A stretch of DNA of 14,165 bases from Actinomycetes bacterium (GTDB taxonomy: Bacteria; Actinomycetota; Acidimicrobiia; Acidimicrobiales; JAKAOS01). The notes below the pieces were generated by a model that worked only from the letters and a program-made list of their open reading frames with translations, had not been told where the DNA came from and searched no databases. The position numbers and the translations under genes were made by a program. Shown here in pieces: positions 6,784-13,481 of the stretch (position 1 is the stretch's first letter; every line of letters starts with the position of its first letter). Location: NCBI GenBank assembly GCA_021790615.1, contig JAJYGW010000051.1, positions 1 through 14,165 of the forward strand. Direction: 5' to 3'.

Positions 6784-8226
6784 GTGCCCCGCCAGCCGGG
6801 GGTCCGGGTACAACGGTTGTCGGTGCGACGGATCTGGCTTGCCGTCCTCCCTGCGTGGGCGGACCGGAACCTGAGGGTGATCCTCGCCGCCCGGCTGGCC
6901 ATGAGCGTCGGGCGGGCGATCGCCGCCATCGTCACGGCCCTGTATCTCGACGCGATCGGTTTCTCCGCCCTCGAGATCGGCGCGCTCTTCGTCGGGGTGA
7001 CGGTGGTGTCCGCCCTCATGAGCAGCACCATCGGCCTGCTCGCCGACCGCTGGGGTCGCAAGCCGTTCCTCGTGGCCGTCCCGTTCCTGGCGGCGGTCGC
7101 CGGCCTCGTCTTCGCCGAGCTTCGTGTCACAGCTCTGCTCTTCATCGCAGCGGCGGTCGGTACGTTCGGACGCGGTTCAGGGGCCGGCGCCGGCAACATC
7201 GGCCCGTACCAGCCGGCCGAGGCCGCGTTGGTGGCCGACATCGTGAGCGGCGCCCGACGACCGGCCGCCTTCGGCCGGATCGCCTTCTTCTCCACGCTCG
7301 GGGCTCTCATCGGAGGGCTCCTCGCCGAGCTCGTCCGGACCACGCCGCACATGAGCGCCGTGCAGGCGACCGCGGCCTACCGCCCGGCCTTCCTCGCCGC
7401 CGCCGTCCTGGCCGTGGTCGCCGGGCTGCTCGCTCTCCTGCTCCGGGAGCCGCCGAGCGCTGCACGGCAGAAGGACGAGCGCCGGGGATTCCGGTGGCCG
7501 CGGCGTTCGTGGCCGGCACTGTGGCGTTTCTGGGTGACGAACTCCACGAACGGAGCGGGCATCGGGCTCTTCGGGCCGTTCGTGAGCTACTGGCTGTACC
7601 GCCGGTACGGGGTCGGTCCCGGGACGATCGGGTTGCTGTTCGCCGTCGTGAACCTGGGGTCGCTCGCGTCGGCGCTCGCCGCCGCCCGCATCGCGCGCCG
7701 GATCGGCACGATCCGGGCCATCATGGCCGTGCGGGCGCTCGGGGGAGCGCTGCTCGTACCCATCGTGCTCGCCCCGGCGTTCTGGATCGCCGGGGCTGTC
7801 TACTTCGTCCGGATGATGATCCAGCGGGTCGGCCTCCCACTTCGCCAGTCGTTCACCCTCGACATGGCCCATCCCGACGAGCGGGCGAGCGTCGCAGCGC
7901 TCTCCAACCTGCCCGCCCAGGCGACGATGGCGGGAAGCCAGGCCATGGCCGGGTACCTCTTCGACGAGGTCAGCTTGGCAGCGCCGTTCGAGCTGGCGGC
8001 GGTGCTCCAGGTGGCCAATGCCGCCCTCTACGGGCTGCTGTTCATCCTCCGGCCGCCGCGCCCGCCCGTCTCGGCGGAGGTGGAGGGGGCGGAGCCCGAG
8101 CTCGTGCCGGCGGACTCAGGCGCGGCGGGTGCGGGGTCGGTCGATGCGGCCGCTGCGGCCGCTGCGGCCGACGCGATGGTCGTCGGGGCGACGGAGATCG
8201 AGCCCCCGGACATCCTCCCGGGGTGA
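6784..8226 (+). CDS. Major facilitator superfamily transporter
   Basis: This 480-residue permease has the 12-helix MFS layout. Motif A appears as GLLADRWGRKPF (about 84-95) in the loop after the second helix, and a related sequence ARIARRIG lies in the second half. A long central loop separates the two halves near residues 215-245 and includes REPPSAARQKDERR. Substrate unknown; drug or metabolite efflux is the usual guess for such a protein. The C-terminal 50 residues form an acidic, alanine-rich cytoplasmic tail, partly encoded by a 9-base repeat at 8146-8170. The start is uncertain: GTG at 6784 gives the longest form, while TTG at 6817 or GTG at 6823 would begin nearer the first helix. None has a clear ribosome site, which fits translational coupling to the gene upstream. 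Confidence 0.9.
   Translation: MPRQPGVRVQRLSVRRIWLAVLPAWADRNLRVILAARLAMSVGRAIAAIVTALYLDAIGFSALEIGALFVGVTVVSALMSSTIGLLADRWGRKPFLVAVPFLAAVAGLVFAELRVTALLFIAAAVGTFGRGSGAGAGNIGPYQPAEAALVADIVSGARRPAAFGRIAFFSTLGALIGGLLAELVRTTPHMSAVQATAAYRPAFLAAAVLAVVAGLLALLLREPPSAARQKDERRGFRWPRRSWPALWRFWVTNSTNGAGIGLFGPFVSYWLYRRYGVGPGTIGLLFAVVNLGSLASALAAARIARRIGTIRAIMAVRALGGALLVPIVLAPAFWIAGAVYFVRMMIQRVGLPLRQSFTLDMAHPDERASVAALSNLPAQATMAGSQAMAGYLFDEVSLAAPFELAAVLQVANAALYGLLFILRPPRPPVSAEVEGAEPELVPADSGAAGAGSVDAAAAAAAADAMVVGATEIEPPDILPG
8146..8170 (+). repeat. Short tandem repeat in the MFS gene tail
   Basis: GCGGCCGCT is repeated almost three times and encodes a run of alanines in the C-terminal tail of the transporter. 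It is a likely slippage-prone site with no evident regulatory role. Confidence 0.7.
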
Positions 8227-8263
8227 TTGCCGGCTGGATCGCCGGAGGTCGTAGACGCGAAAC

Positions 8264-8315
8264 GCCGGCGGTTGAGATTGCTGTCGCAGTGGTGCAGGCA
8301 ATCTCAACCGCCGGC
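8264..8315. terminator. Bidirectional hairpin between convergent MFS and yceI-like genes
   Basis: Perfect 18-bp arms, GCCGGCGGTTGAGATTGC (8264-8281) and its reverse complement (8298-8315), enclose a 16-base loop. It lies between the MFS stop (8226) and the yceI-like stop (8336), which converge, so it can end transcripts from both sides. Confidence 0.88.
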
Positions 8316-8335
8316 AGAGACCGGCTTGCCGGTGC

Positions 8336-8926
8336 TCAGGCGGAGGCCTCTGCCCCCTGCTTGACCGCCGAGATGTCGAACTCGAGCGTCACCTTCTCGG
8401 AGACGAGCACTCCGCCTGCCTCGAGCGGCGCGTTCCAGTTGACGCCGAAGTCCTTGCGGTTCACCGCGACAGACCCCTCGAAACCGATCCGCTCGTTGTC
8501 GTACGCGTCGCGAGCCGCTCCCGTGAACTCGAACGGGATCGTCACGCTCTTCGTGACCCCGCGGAGCGTGAGGTCGCCGGTCACGTTGACGTGCTCGGGG
8601 TCCTCGAGCTCCACCGATGTGCTGGTGAACGTGATGGCCGGGTAGTTCTCGACGTCGAAGAAGTCATTCGTGCGGAGGTGGCCGTCACGCATCTCGTTGC
8701 TCGTGTCGACGCTCGCCACGTCGATCTTGACGGACACCGTCGAGCTCGCGATGTCGGAGGCGTCGGCGTGGATCGCCCCTTCGAAGGTGCCGAAGTGGCC
8801 ACGGACCTTGGTGACCATGGCGTGCCGGGCCACGAAGCCGAGGCGGCTGTGAACCGCGTCGATCTGGTAGTCACCGGAGAGATCCGGGCGAAGAAGCCCG
8901 GGGTGTTGAGTGGGAGTGGTTGTCAT
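8336..8926 (-). CDS. YceI family protein (lipocalin-like, polyisoprenoid binding)
   Basis: This 196-residue beta-barrel protein matches the YceI family end to end: GDYQIDAVHSRLGFVARHAMVTKVRGHFGTF near the start, then DGHLRTNDFFDVENYP, VTGDLTLRGVTK and RKDFGVNW. YceI proteins bind long isoprenoid or amphipathic lipids in the barrel. Many are periplasmic, but this one shows no signal peptide and is probably cytoplasmic, as is common for actinobacterial members. The ATG at 8926 is preceded by AAGGA six bases upstream. It is divergent from a MarR-type regulator, an arrangement that suggests direct control by that regulator. Confidence 0.93.
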   Translation of the reverse strand: MTTTPTQHPGLLRPDLSGDYQIDAVHSRLGFVARHAMVTKVRGHFGTFEGAIHADASDIASSTVSVKIDVASVDTSNEMRDGHLRTNDFFDVENYPAITFTSTSVELEDPEHVNVTGDLTLRGVTKSVTIPFEFTGAARDAYDNERIGFEGSVAVNRKDFGVNWNAPLEAGGVLVSEKVTLEFDISAVKQGAEASA

Positions 8927-8956
8927 GTCTCGTCCTTACCCTTGGCGAAGCCGTTG

Positions 8957-9002
8957 ATGTTGATACGACAACAATATCGAACATAGTATGACGTGTCAAC
9001 AT
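8957..9002. promoter_or_regulatory. Candidate MarR operator region between yceI-like and marR-like genes
   Basis: This AT-richer island contains TGTTG-N6-CAACA (8958-8962, 8969-8973), the palindrome CATAGTATG (8982-8990) and a wider ATGTTGA...TCAACAT pair (8957-8963, 8996-9002). These cover the yceI promoter and the likely marR promoter (TTGATA at 8960 and TAGTAT at 8984, spacing 18). Binding by the adjacent MarR protein is inferred. Confidence 0.5.
8971..8999 (-). promoter_or_regulatory. Housekeeping-type promoter of the yceI-like gene
   Basis: On the minus strand TTGACA (8999-8994) is followed, after 17 bases, by TATTGT (8976-8971). This is a good sigma-70-type match about 45 bases upstream of the ATG at 8926. 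The -10 box overlaps an inverted repeat (8958-8973). Confidence 0.6.
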
Positions 9003-9018
9003 TCCCTCTGAAAGTAGA

Positions 9019-9714
9019 GTGACCGACATGGCCGAGATCAGCGCCGCTGTGACCCGCGAGCCTCTCGCTGCGACCCCTCCGGCTGGAAAGCCTCCCGCTC
9101 CGGCTCCGCCTCCGCCTCCGCCTCCAGCTGAAGCTGGCGCGCCGCCGCCCGCCGCCCCGACCCCCGACGAAGCAGCCCCGCGCTGGTTGAGCGCGGGCGA
9201 GTCGCAGGTGTGGCGGACGTTTCTCAACATGAAGCGGGTGCTCGAGCGTGGACTCGACCGCCAGCTCGTGAGCTCCTCCGGTCTCTCAGATGCCGACTAT
9301 CAGCTCCTCGTGCCCCTGTCCGAAGCACCGGACCAGGCGATGCGCGCCCGCGAGTTGTGCCGCAACGTCGACTGGGAGCGCAGCCGGCTCTCCCACCAGA
9401 TCCGTCGCATGGAGCAGCGCGGCCTGCTGGCCCGGCACGACTGCCCGACCGATGCCCGCGGCACCGTCATCGCCCTCACCGAGCGTGGTGCCGAAGCCAT
9501 CCGGGAGGCGGCGCCTGCCCATGTCGAGTGGGTTCGTGACCACTTCATCGACATCCTGACGGCGGACGAGCTGGATGCGCTCGGCAGCATCTCGGCGCGG
9601 GTGCTGGAGGCCGTCCTGGCAGATGCTGAGTGCGACCGGGACCCCGAAGAGGACGGGGCGGCAGGAGCGAAGCCGGGCTGCGACGAGTCGGGCGTCGAAG
9701 GCCCGAGGGCCTAG
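9019..9714 (+). CDS. MarR family transcriptional regulator with proline-rich N-terminal extension
   Basis: This protein (231 residues) has a winged-helix MarR domain at about 56-200: a first helix QVWRTFLNMKRVLERGLDRQL, then a DNA-binding part RARELCRNVDWERSRLSHQIRRMEQRGLL, then the wing DARGTVIALTERG. Such proteins usually repress divergent genes and are released by small ligands or oxidation. Two cysteines (in ELCRNV and HDCPTD) lie in the DNA-binding half. About 50 residues rich in proline and alanine precede the domain, encoded by a CTCCGC repeat at 9104-9121, and the C-terminal tail is acidic. GTG at 9019 and ATG at 9028 are both possible starts with weak ribosome sites. No in-frame start lies close to the domain, so the extension appears real. 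It is probably autoregulated with the yceI-like gene. Confidence 0.9.
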   Translation: MTDMAEISAAVTREPLAATPPAGKPPAPAPPPPPPPAEAGAPPPAAPTPDEAAPRWLSAGESQVWRTFLNMKRVLERGLDRQLVSSSGLSDADYQLLVPLSEAPDQAMRARELCRNVDWERSRLSHQIRRMEQRGLLARHDCPTDARGTVIALTERGAEAIREAAPAHVEWVRDHFIDILTADELDALGSISARVLEAVLADAECDRDPEEDGAAGAKPGCDESGVEGPRA

Positions 9715-9724
9715 CTGCCAGACG

Positions 9725-9737
9725 CGGCGCTTCGCCG
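9725..9737. terminator. Weak hairpin between convergent genes
   Basis: CGGCG-CTT-CGCCG lies between the marR-like stop (9714) and the Lgt-like stop (9757). The stem has only five pairs, so a terminator role is tentative. Confidence 0.3.
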
Positions 9738-9756
9738 GAGAGGCCCCTATGGCGCC

Positions 9757-10713
9757 CTATGAGTGCAGCACCGTCTCCGCCGGCACCTCGCCGTCCTCGG
9801 TCTCCGCAGCGGGCACCTCACCGGCAGCGGCAGGCGGCGGGGGCGGCGCGGCCCACGGATCAGGCGTGACAGTGCTGTCCGAGACGGCGTCCGGCGTGTC
9901 GACAGGAGCGGTGGGCGACTCGGTCTCCTGCACATCCACAGCGGCGTCGACCTGCCTGCGCCTGTCCCTCCTGATGAGCCACGCACCCACCAAGGTCCCG
10001 GCCACCACGAAGGCGATGGAGGCGCCGATCACGGCGTCGCCACCACTGTGGTGGGGGAGCAGCAGCGTCTCGTCGCTGACACGGGACAGCCCCCACAGCG
10101 TGACGGCCGAGGTGGCCACGAGCCCGAGCGGCCCGCCGCGCCGCCGCACCGCCTTCTCGATCTGCAGGACGATGACCCAGACGACGAAGCACTCGATCGC
10201 CTGGAAGATCGGGGCCGGGATCCTCTTTCCCACCTGCCCGGCGTAGTACATCCCGTACCAGGCAGTCGTCTGGTAGCCGCCGCCGCGGAACATGAGCTGC
10301 GGCCCGAGCAGGCGGCCCATGCTCCACGCGAGCACGAGCACGACCGCGACCTGATCGGCGGCGATGACCGCCCGCAGCTGGGGGCACCACCGCCTCGCCG
10401 CCCAGAAGCCCACCGGCACCGCGAACAGCAACCCGCCGAAGCTCGACAGCCCGCCGTGCCACACGGCGAAGACCCCGGGGATGTCGTGCGCGTACTGGCT
10501 CCAGTTCGCGACGACGCTGACCACCCTCGCTCCGACGATGGCCGAGACGATGATCCACACGAATGCCCTGCCGAGCCATTCGTCGGGGTAGCCGTGAGCC
10601 CGCAACCGGCGCGCGAAGTACCGGTACGCGAACCAGAAGGTGATCGCGAGGCCGATGCCGTAGGTGTGAACCTGCAGCGGGCCGATGTGGAAGAGGACGG
10701 GGATGGGCTTCAC
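9757..10713 (-). CDS. Lgt-like (prolipoprotein diacylglyceryl transferase family) membrane protein, divergent
   Basis: This 318-residue protein has about seven membrane helices in its first 250 residues, followed by a 65-residue cytoplasmic tail rich in proline and acidic residues. The Lgt layout is visible: HTYGIGLAITF (16-26, with the conserved Tyr18), VWHGGLSSFGGLL (84-96), SMGRLLG (131-137) and LSRVSDE (209-215). Lgt moves diacylglycerol from phosphatidylglycerol to the lipobox cysteine of prelipoproteins. Arg134, Arg211 and Glu215 correspond to E. coli Arg143, Arg239 and Glu243. The E. coli Asn146 position is not Asn here, and the His103 position is Phe92. It may therefore be a paralog with altered activity rather than the housekeeping enzyme. 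The GTG start at 10713 has GGAGG five bases upstream. It lies 78 bases downstream of the thiolase gene on the same strand. Confidence 0.8.
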   Translation of the reverse strand: MKPIPVLFHIGPLQVHTYGIGLAITFWFAYRYFARRLRAHGYPDEWLGRAFVWIIVSAIVGARVVSVVANWSQYAHDIPGVFAVWHGGLSSFGGLLFAVPVGFWAARRWCPQLRAVIAADQVAVVLVLAWSMGRLLGPQLMFRGGGYQTTAWYGMYYAGQVGKRIPAPIFQAIECFVVWVIVLQIEKAVRRRGGPLGLVATSAVTLWGLSRVSDETLLLPHHSGGDAVIGASIAFVVAGTLVGAWLIRRDRRRQVDAAVDVQETESPTAPVDTPDAVSDSTVTPDPWAAPPPPPAAAGEVPAAETEDGEVPAETVLHS

Positions 10714-10791
10714 GTCGCCCTCCAGTATCGCCCACTTCGGAGCGCCTTCGTGCAGCGGGTGCGCCCGAGCGGGCTCGCCGGCCGTGGGACG

Positions 10792-12000
10792 TCAGAGCCG
10801 CTCGACCACCATCGCCATGCCCTGGCCGCCGCCCACGCACATGGTCTCGAGGCCGTAGCGGCCGCCCTTGTGCTCGAGCCCGTTGATCAGCGTCGTCATG
10901 ATGCGGGCGCCGGTCATCCCGAACGGGTGGCCGAGCGCGATCGCGCCTCCGTGCACGTTCAGCTTCTCGAGCGGGATGTCGAGGTGGCGCTGCGATGGGA
11001 TCACCTGGGCGGCGAAGGCCTCGTTGATCTCGACGAGGTCGATGTCGTCGATGCTCAGGTTCGCCCGCTTCAACGCCTGCCGGCTCGCTTCGATCGGGCC
11101 GAGGCCCATGATCTCCGGGTTCAGGCCGCTCACCCCGGAGGACACGACCCGGGCGAGGGGCTCGACACCGAGTTGCTCGGCCTTCCGATCGCTCATCACG
11201 AGCACCGCTGCCGCTCCGTCGTTGAGGGGGCAGGCGTTGCCGGCCGTCACCGTGCCGTCCGGGCGGAACGCCGGATGGAGCTTCGCCAGGCCCTCGATGG
11301 TGGTGTCGGGCCGCGGTCCGTCGTCCTTCGACACGATGGTGCCGTCGTACAGGGTGACCGGGGTGATCTCCCTCTCGAAGAAACCGTTCTCCACGTGCTC
11401 GACAGCCAGGTTCTGAGACCGGCAGGCGAACTCGTCCATCTCCTCTCGCGACACGTTCTCGTACTCGGCCACGTTCTCAGCCGTCTGACCCATGGCGATG
11501 TAGATGTCGGGGAGGCCGTCCGGCGGCTGCCACGGGTCCTTGCCGCCCTCGGAGCGGCCGGCAGTGCGCCCTTCGGCATCGGCGAACAGGGCGTTGTGCG
11601 TGTTGGGCACGCCGTCCGCACTCCCCGCGAAGAAACGGCTCGTCGTCTCCACCCCCGCTGCGATGAACACCTCGCCCTCTCCAGCCTTGATGGCGTGAGC
11701 CGCCATCCTGATCGTCTGGAGCGAGCTCGAGCAGTAGCGGTTCACCGTGACGCCGGGCACGTTGTCGAGGCCCGAGAGCACGGCCACGACGCGGCCGATG
11801 TTGAAGCCGGCTTCGCCCGCCGGCTGGCCGTTGCCCATCAGCAGGTCCTCGATCTCGGTCGGGTCGAGCTGGGGCACCTTGTCGAGCAAGGCCCTCACGA
11901 TCTGGGTGGCGAGGTCGTCGGGACGCATGTCCTTCAACGAGCCCTTGAAGGCCCGCCCGATCGGGCTTCGTGCAGTGGCGACGATGACGGCTTCAGGCAT
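10792..12000 (-). CDS. Thiolase (acetyl-CoA C-acyltransferase)
   Basis: This 402-residue enzyme is full length for thiolases, which cleave 3-ketoacyl-CoA or condense acyl-CoA units in fatty-acid breakdown and related pathways. The nucleophile Cys90 lies in NRYCSSSLQ. NEAF (326-329), His358 in GGAIALGHPFGMTG and the second catalytic Cys388 in CVGGGQG are all present, so it should be active. Chain-length preference cannot be read. It resembles FadA-type degradative thiolases, but no beta-oxidation partner is adjacent. The ATG at 12000 has no Shine-Dalgarno sequence. A TATGAT box (12012-12007 on the minus strand) ends six bases before it, suggesting a leaderless mRNA. Confidence 0.95.
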   Translation of the reverse strand: MPEAVIVATARSPIGRAFKGSLKDMRPDDLATQIVRALLDKVPQLDPTEIEDLLMGNGQPAGEAGFNIGRVVAVLSGLDNVPGVTVNRYCSSSLQTIRMAAHAIKAGEGEVFIAAGVETTSRFFAGSADGVPNTHNALFADAEGRTAGRSEGGKDPWQPPDGLPDIYIAMGQTAENVAEYENVSREEMDEFACRSQNLAVEHVENGFFEREITPVTLYDGTIVSKDDGPRPDTTIEGLAKLHPAFRPDGTVTAGNACPLNDGAAAVLVMSDRKAEQLGVEPLARVVSSGVSGLNPEIMGLGPIEASRQALKRANLSIDDIDLVEINEAFAAQVIPSQRHLDIPLEKLNVHGGAIALGHPFGMTGARIMTTLINGLEHKGGRYGLETMCVGGGQGMAMVVERL

Positions 12001-12006
12001 GCCGTG

Positions 12007-12012
12007 ATCATA
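12007..12012 (-). promoter_or_regulatory. -10 box for a possibly leaderless thiolase transcript
   Basis: Minus-strand TATGAT differs from TATAAT at one base and lies six bases before the ATG at 12000, so transcription would begin at or next to the start codon. No clear -35 box is seen 16-18 bases upstream. Confidence 0.45.
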
Positions 12013-12059
12013 AGGAGCCGGCTCGGGACACGCCCAGTCCGCCTATGGCGCCAGCTCTG

Positions 12060-12600
12060 TGCCCGGACGCGGCAGGGCCCCGGGTAGCCGGTTGGCAGAT
12101 GCCTCCGTACTTCCCGGGGCCGCAACCCTGGCGAATCAGACCCCTCACGGCGCTCTGGCACCTTGCGGCACCGGCTCGCTCGACCTCGCTCCTCGGTGTC
12201 TTGCGACCCCGACTCGCTGCGTCCCCGTGCCAGTCCTGGGGGGACCAACACCGGGTGTGAAGCCCTATCACCTACCTCGACACGGTGAGTGCCTGCTCCC
12301 GGCTTCCGGTCGACCCTTGCGGGCCTTCCTTCCACTGGTCGCCACCTCCGGGCTTCCGGTTCCCTTGCGGGTCCCTTCCCTCCTTCGGCGGGCGCCTGGT
12401 CTCCAGCCACCCTTTCGGGCAACCTTCTCCCAGGCGCCGTGCTCCCGGCTCTCCGGTTCCTCTTTCGAGTCCCCTTCCTTCCAGTCGCAGCACCTCTGCC
12501 GCTCGGGCTTTCCTTACGGTCCACCCTCCCGTCAGTGGCGCTTGGCACCACCTGCCTTGGTGCGTGCATCCTGCATCGCCCGCTCCCGCCGGTCAATGGG
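12060..12600 (-). ncRNA. Candidate large structured non-coding RNA, family not recognised
   Basis: No convincing protein is encoded on either strand between 12001 and 12717; the open frames are low-complexity arginine/proline-rich shadows. Read on the minus strand the region is purine-rich and folds into many hairpins, most with GNRA loops. One has a 9-bp outer stem (12391-12399 with 12430-12438) around a 7-bp stem with a GAAA loop (12406-12412 with 12417-12423), three of whose pairs are G-U. Another is a 6-bp stem with tandem G-U pairs and a GCAA loop (12157-12162 with 12167-12172). A further 9-bp stem joins 12076-12084 and 12113-12121. Three more GNRA hairpins lie at 12314-12323, 12362-12371 and 12460-12469. 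The G-U pairs would be A-C mismatches on the plus strand, so the minus strand is the likely RNA. I find no signatures of tmRNA, SRP RNA or 6S, and no RNase P core on the minus strand. Ends are approximate. Confidence 0.5.
12301..12482 (-). repeat. Three-copy module inside the candidate RNA
   Basis: Three similar blocks lie at 12301-12333, 12351-12383 and 12447-12482. Each (plus-strand view) begins GGCTTCCGGT or GGCTCTCCGGT, continues with a GNRA-type hairpin, and ends in a CCTTCC-rich run. The first two begin exactly 50 bases apart. A long GAAA-capped hairpin (12391-12438) sits between the second and third. Confidence 0.7.
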
Positions 12601-12717
12601 AGTTCACGAAATACCCGGCTTATCTACAGGAACTGTTCACTTTCCCCCGGTCGTCCCCAGGTTGATCCACAGGTTGCGGTGAGCGCGGCTCCGTTTCGAG
12701 CTCTCGGCGGGCCTCGA
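12601..12717. other. Gene-free stretch with three DnaA-box-like sites
   Basis: TTATCTACA (12620-12628), TCGTCCCCA (12651-12659) and TGATCCACA (12663-12671) each resemble the DnaA box TTATCCACA or TTGTCCACA, with one, two and one mismatches. All three are followed by GG. No gene is seen. The stretch also holds AGTTC...GAACT (12601-12605, 12630-12634), which could form a hairpin at the edge of the candidate RNA. Confidence 0.35.
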
Positions 12718-13395
12718 TCATGCAAACGGGGCGCCGTCGAAGGCGTCCCGGAAGGCGAACTCGCCGACCTCGCGGCGTCGGAGCCGCCCGACCTGACGCG
12801 CCGGACGGCCGAGCACCACCATCCCGGCGACGGCGAACTGCGCCGGCACGCCGAGCAGCCGCTTCACCTCCGCTTCCTGACGGCAGATGACTGTCGTCAT
12901 GACGCCGCCGAGACCCTCCGCACGGGCCGCGAGCAGCAGGTTCTGGACGAAGGGGTAGACCGACGCACCGCCCACGATGCTCTGGCGCCCGAGCCCGTTG
13001 TCCGTCACGGCGAGCGATGGCAGGTGCGCCAGCAGCATGAGCATGATCGGCACCGAGTCGAGGTGATCCGCGAACTCGTCGGGTGCCGGCGTCGCCCTCG
13101 CCTGCTCGAGGTCGACGGCCGGGCCGTCCCAGCGGCCGTCCGCCCCCGGCGCGAACGGCACGAGCCCCGAGACGACGTGCGCGACGTACTCGCTCCAACC
13201 GAGGCGATACGCGTCCCGGATCGCGGCCCGCAGCTCGGGACGCTCGACCACCACCACCCGCCAGGGCTGGCGGTTGCCGCCACTCGGTGCGAAGCGTGCC
13301 TCGTCCAGCACGCGCCTCAGCACGTCGTCGTGCACCGGCTCGGGCGCGAACGCCCGGACCGCCGCTGTCGTCCGCATCGCCTCGGTCAGCTCCAC
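12718..13395 (-). CDS. Nitroreductase family protein
   Basis: This protein (about 225 residues) belongs to the FMN-dependent nitroreductase fold, which reduces nitro compounds, quinones or other acceptors with NAD(P)H. It shows the N-terminal EAMRTTAAVRAF motif that contacts FMN, FAPSGGNRQPWRVVVV (about 35-50), and the later block GRQSIVGGASVYPFVQNLLLAARAEGLGG. A final FAVAGMVVLGRPA leads into the typical C-terminal arm. Physiological substrate unknown. I chose the GTG at 13395 because it places the family motif at the usual distance from the start. The frame stays open to a GTG at 13452, giving 244 residues, and neither has a clear ribosome site. It lies downstream of a divergent YbjQ-family gene and ends next to the structured-RNA region. 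Confidence 0.87.
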   Translation of the reverse strand: MELTEAMRTTAAVRAFAPEPVHDDVLRRVLDEARFAPSGGNRQPWRVVVVERPELRAAIRDAYRLGWSEYVAHVVSGLVPFAPGADGRWDGPAVDLEQARATPAPDEFADHLDSVPIMLMLLAHLPSLAVTDNGLGRQSIVGGASVYPFVQNLLLAARAEGLGGVMTTVICRQEAEVKRLLGVPAQFAVAGMVVLGRPARQVGRLRRREVGEFAFRDAFDGAPFA

Positions 13396-13481
13396 GAGGC
13401 GCAGGGTAACGTCGATAACCTGGTCGACGACCTGAGTGTTAGCGTGCCGCACGCTGCCGATGAGGATGGACCAGTGCTGCG

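Noticed and set aside
10763..10774. GCCC-GAGC-GGGC hairpin between thiolase and Lgt-like genes
   Set aside because: The stem has only four base pairs in a very GC-rich context, too weak to call a terminator.
9763..12087. 774-codon plus-strand open frame across the Lgt-like and thiolase genes
   Set aside because: It is antisense to two genes with clear motifs. Its sequence is low-complexity (R, H, D, P rich), typical of the reverse strand of high-GC coding DNA.
11934..12596. 220-codon minus-strand open frame over the structured region
   Set aside because: The repetitive basic sequence comes from the repeated RNA-like modules. It also overlaps the thiolase start in another frame, and no motif is seen.
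12060..12600. Group II intron, tmRNA or cobalamin riboswitch as identity of the structured region
   Set aside because: There is no GUGYG start, no recognisable domain V and no reverse transcriptase. No tRNA-like end or tag frame is seen. A GCCACTG string occurs (minus strand near 12538) but the rest of the cobalamin core does not.
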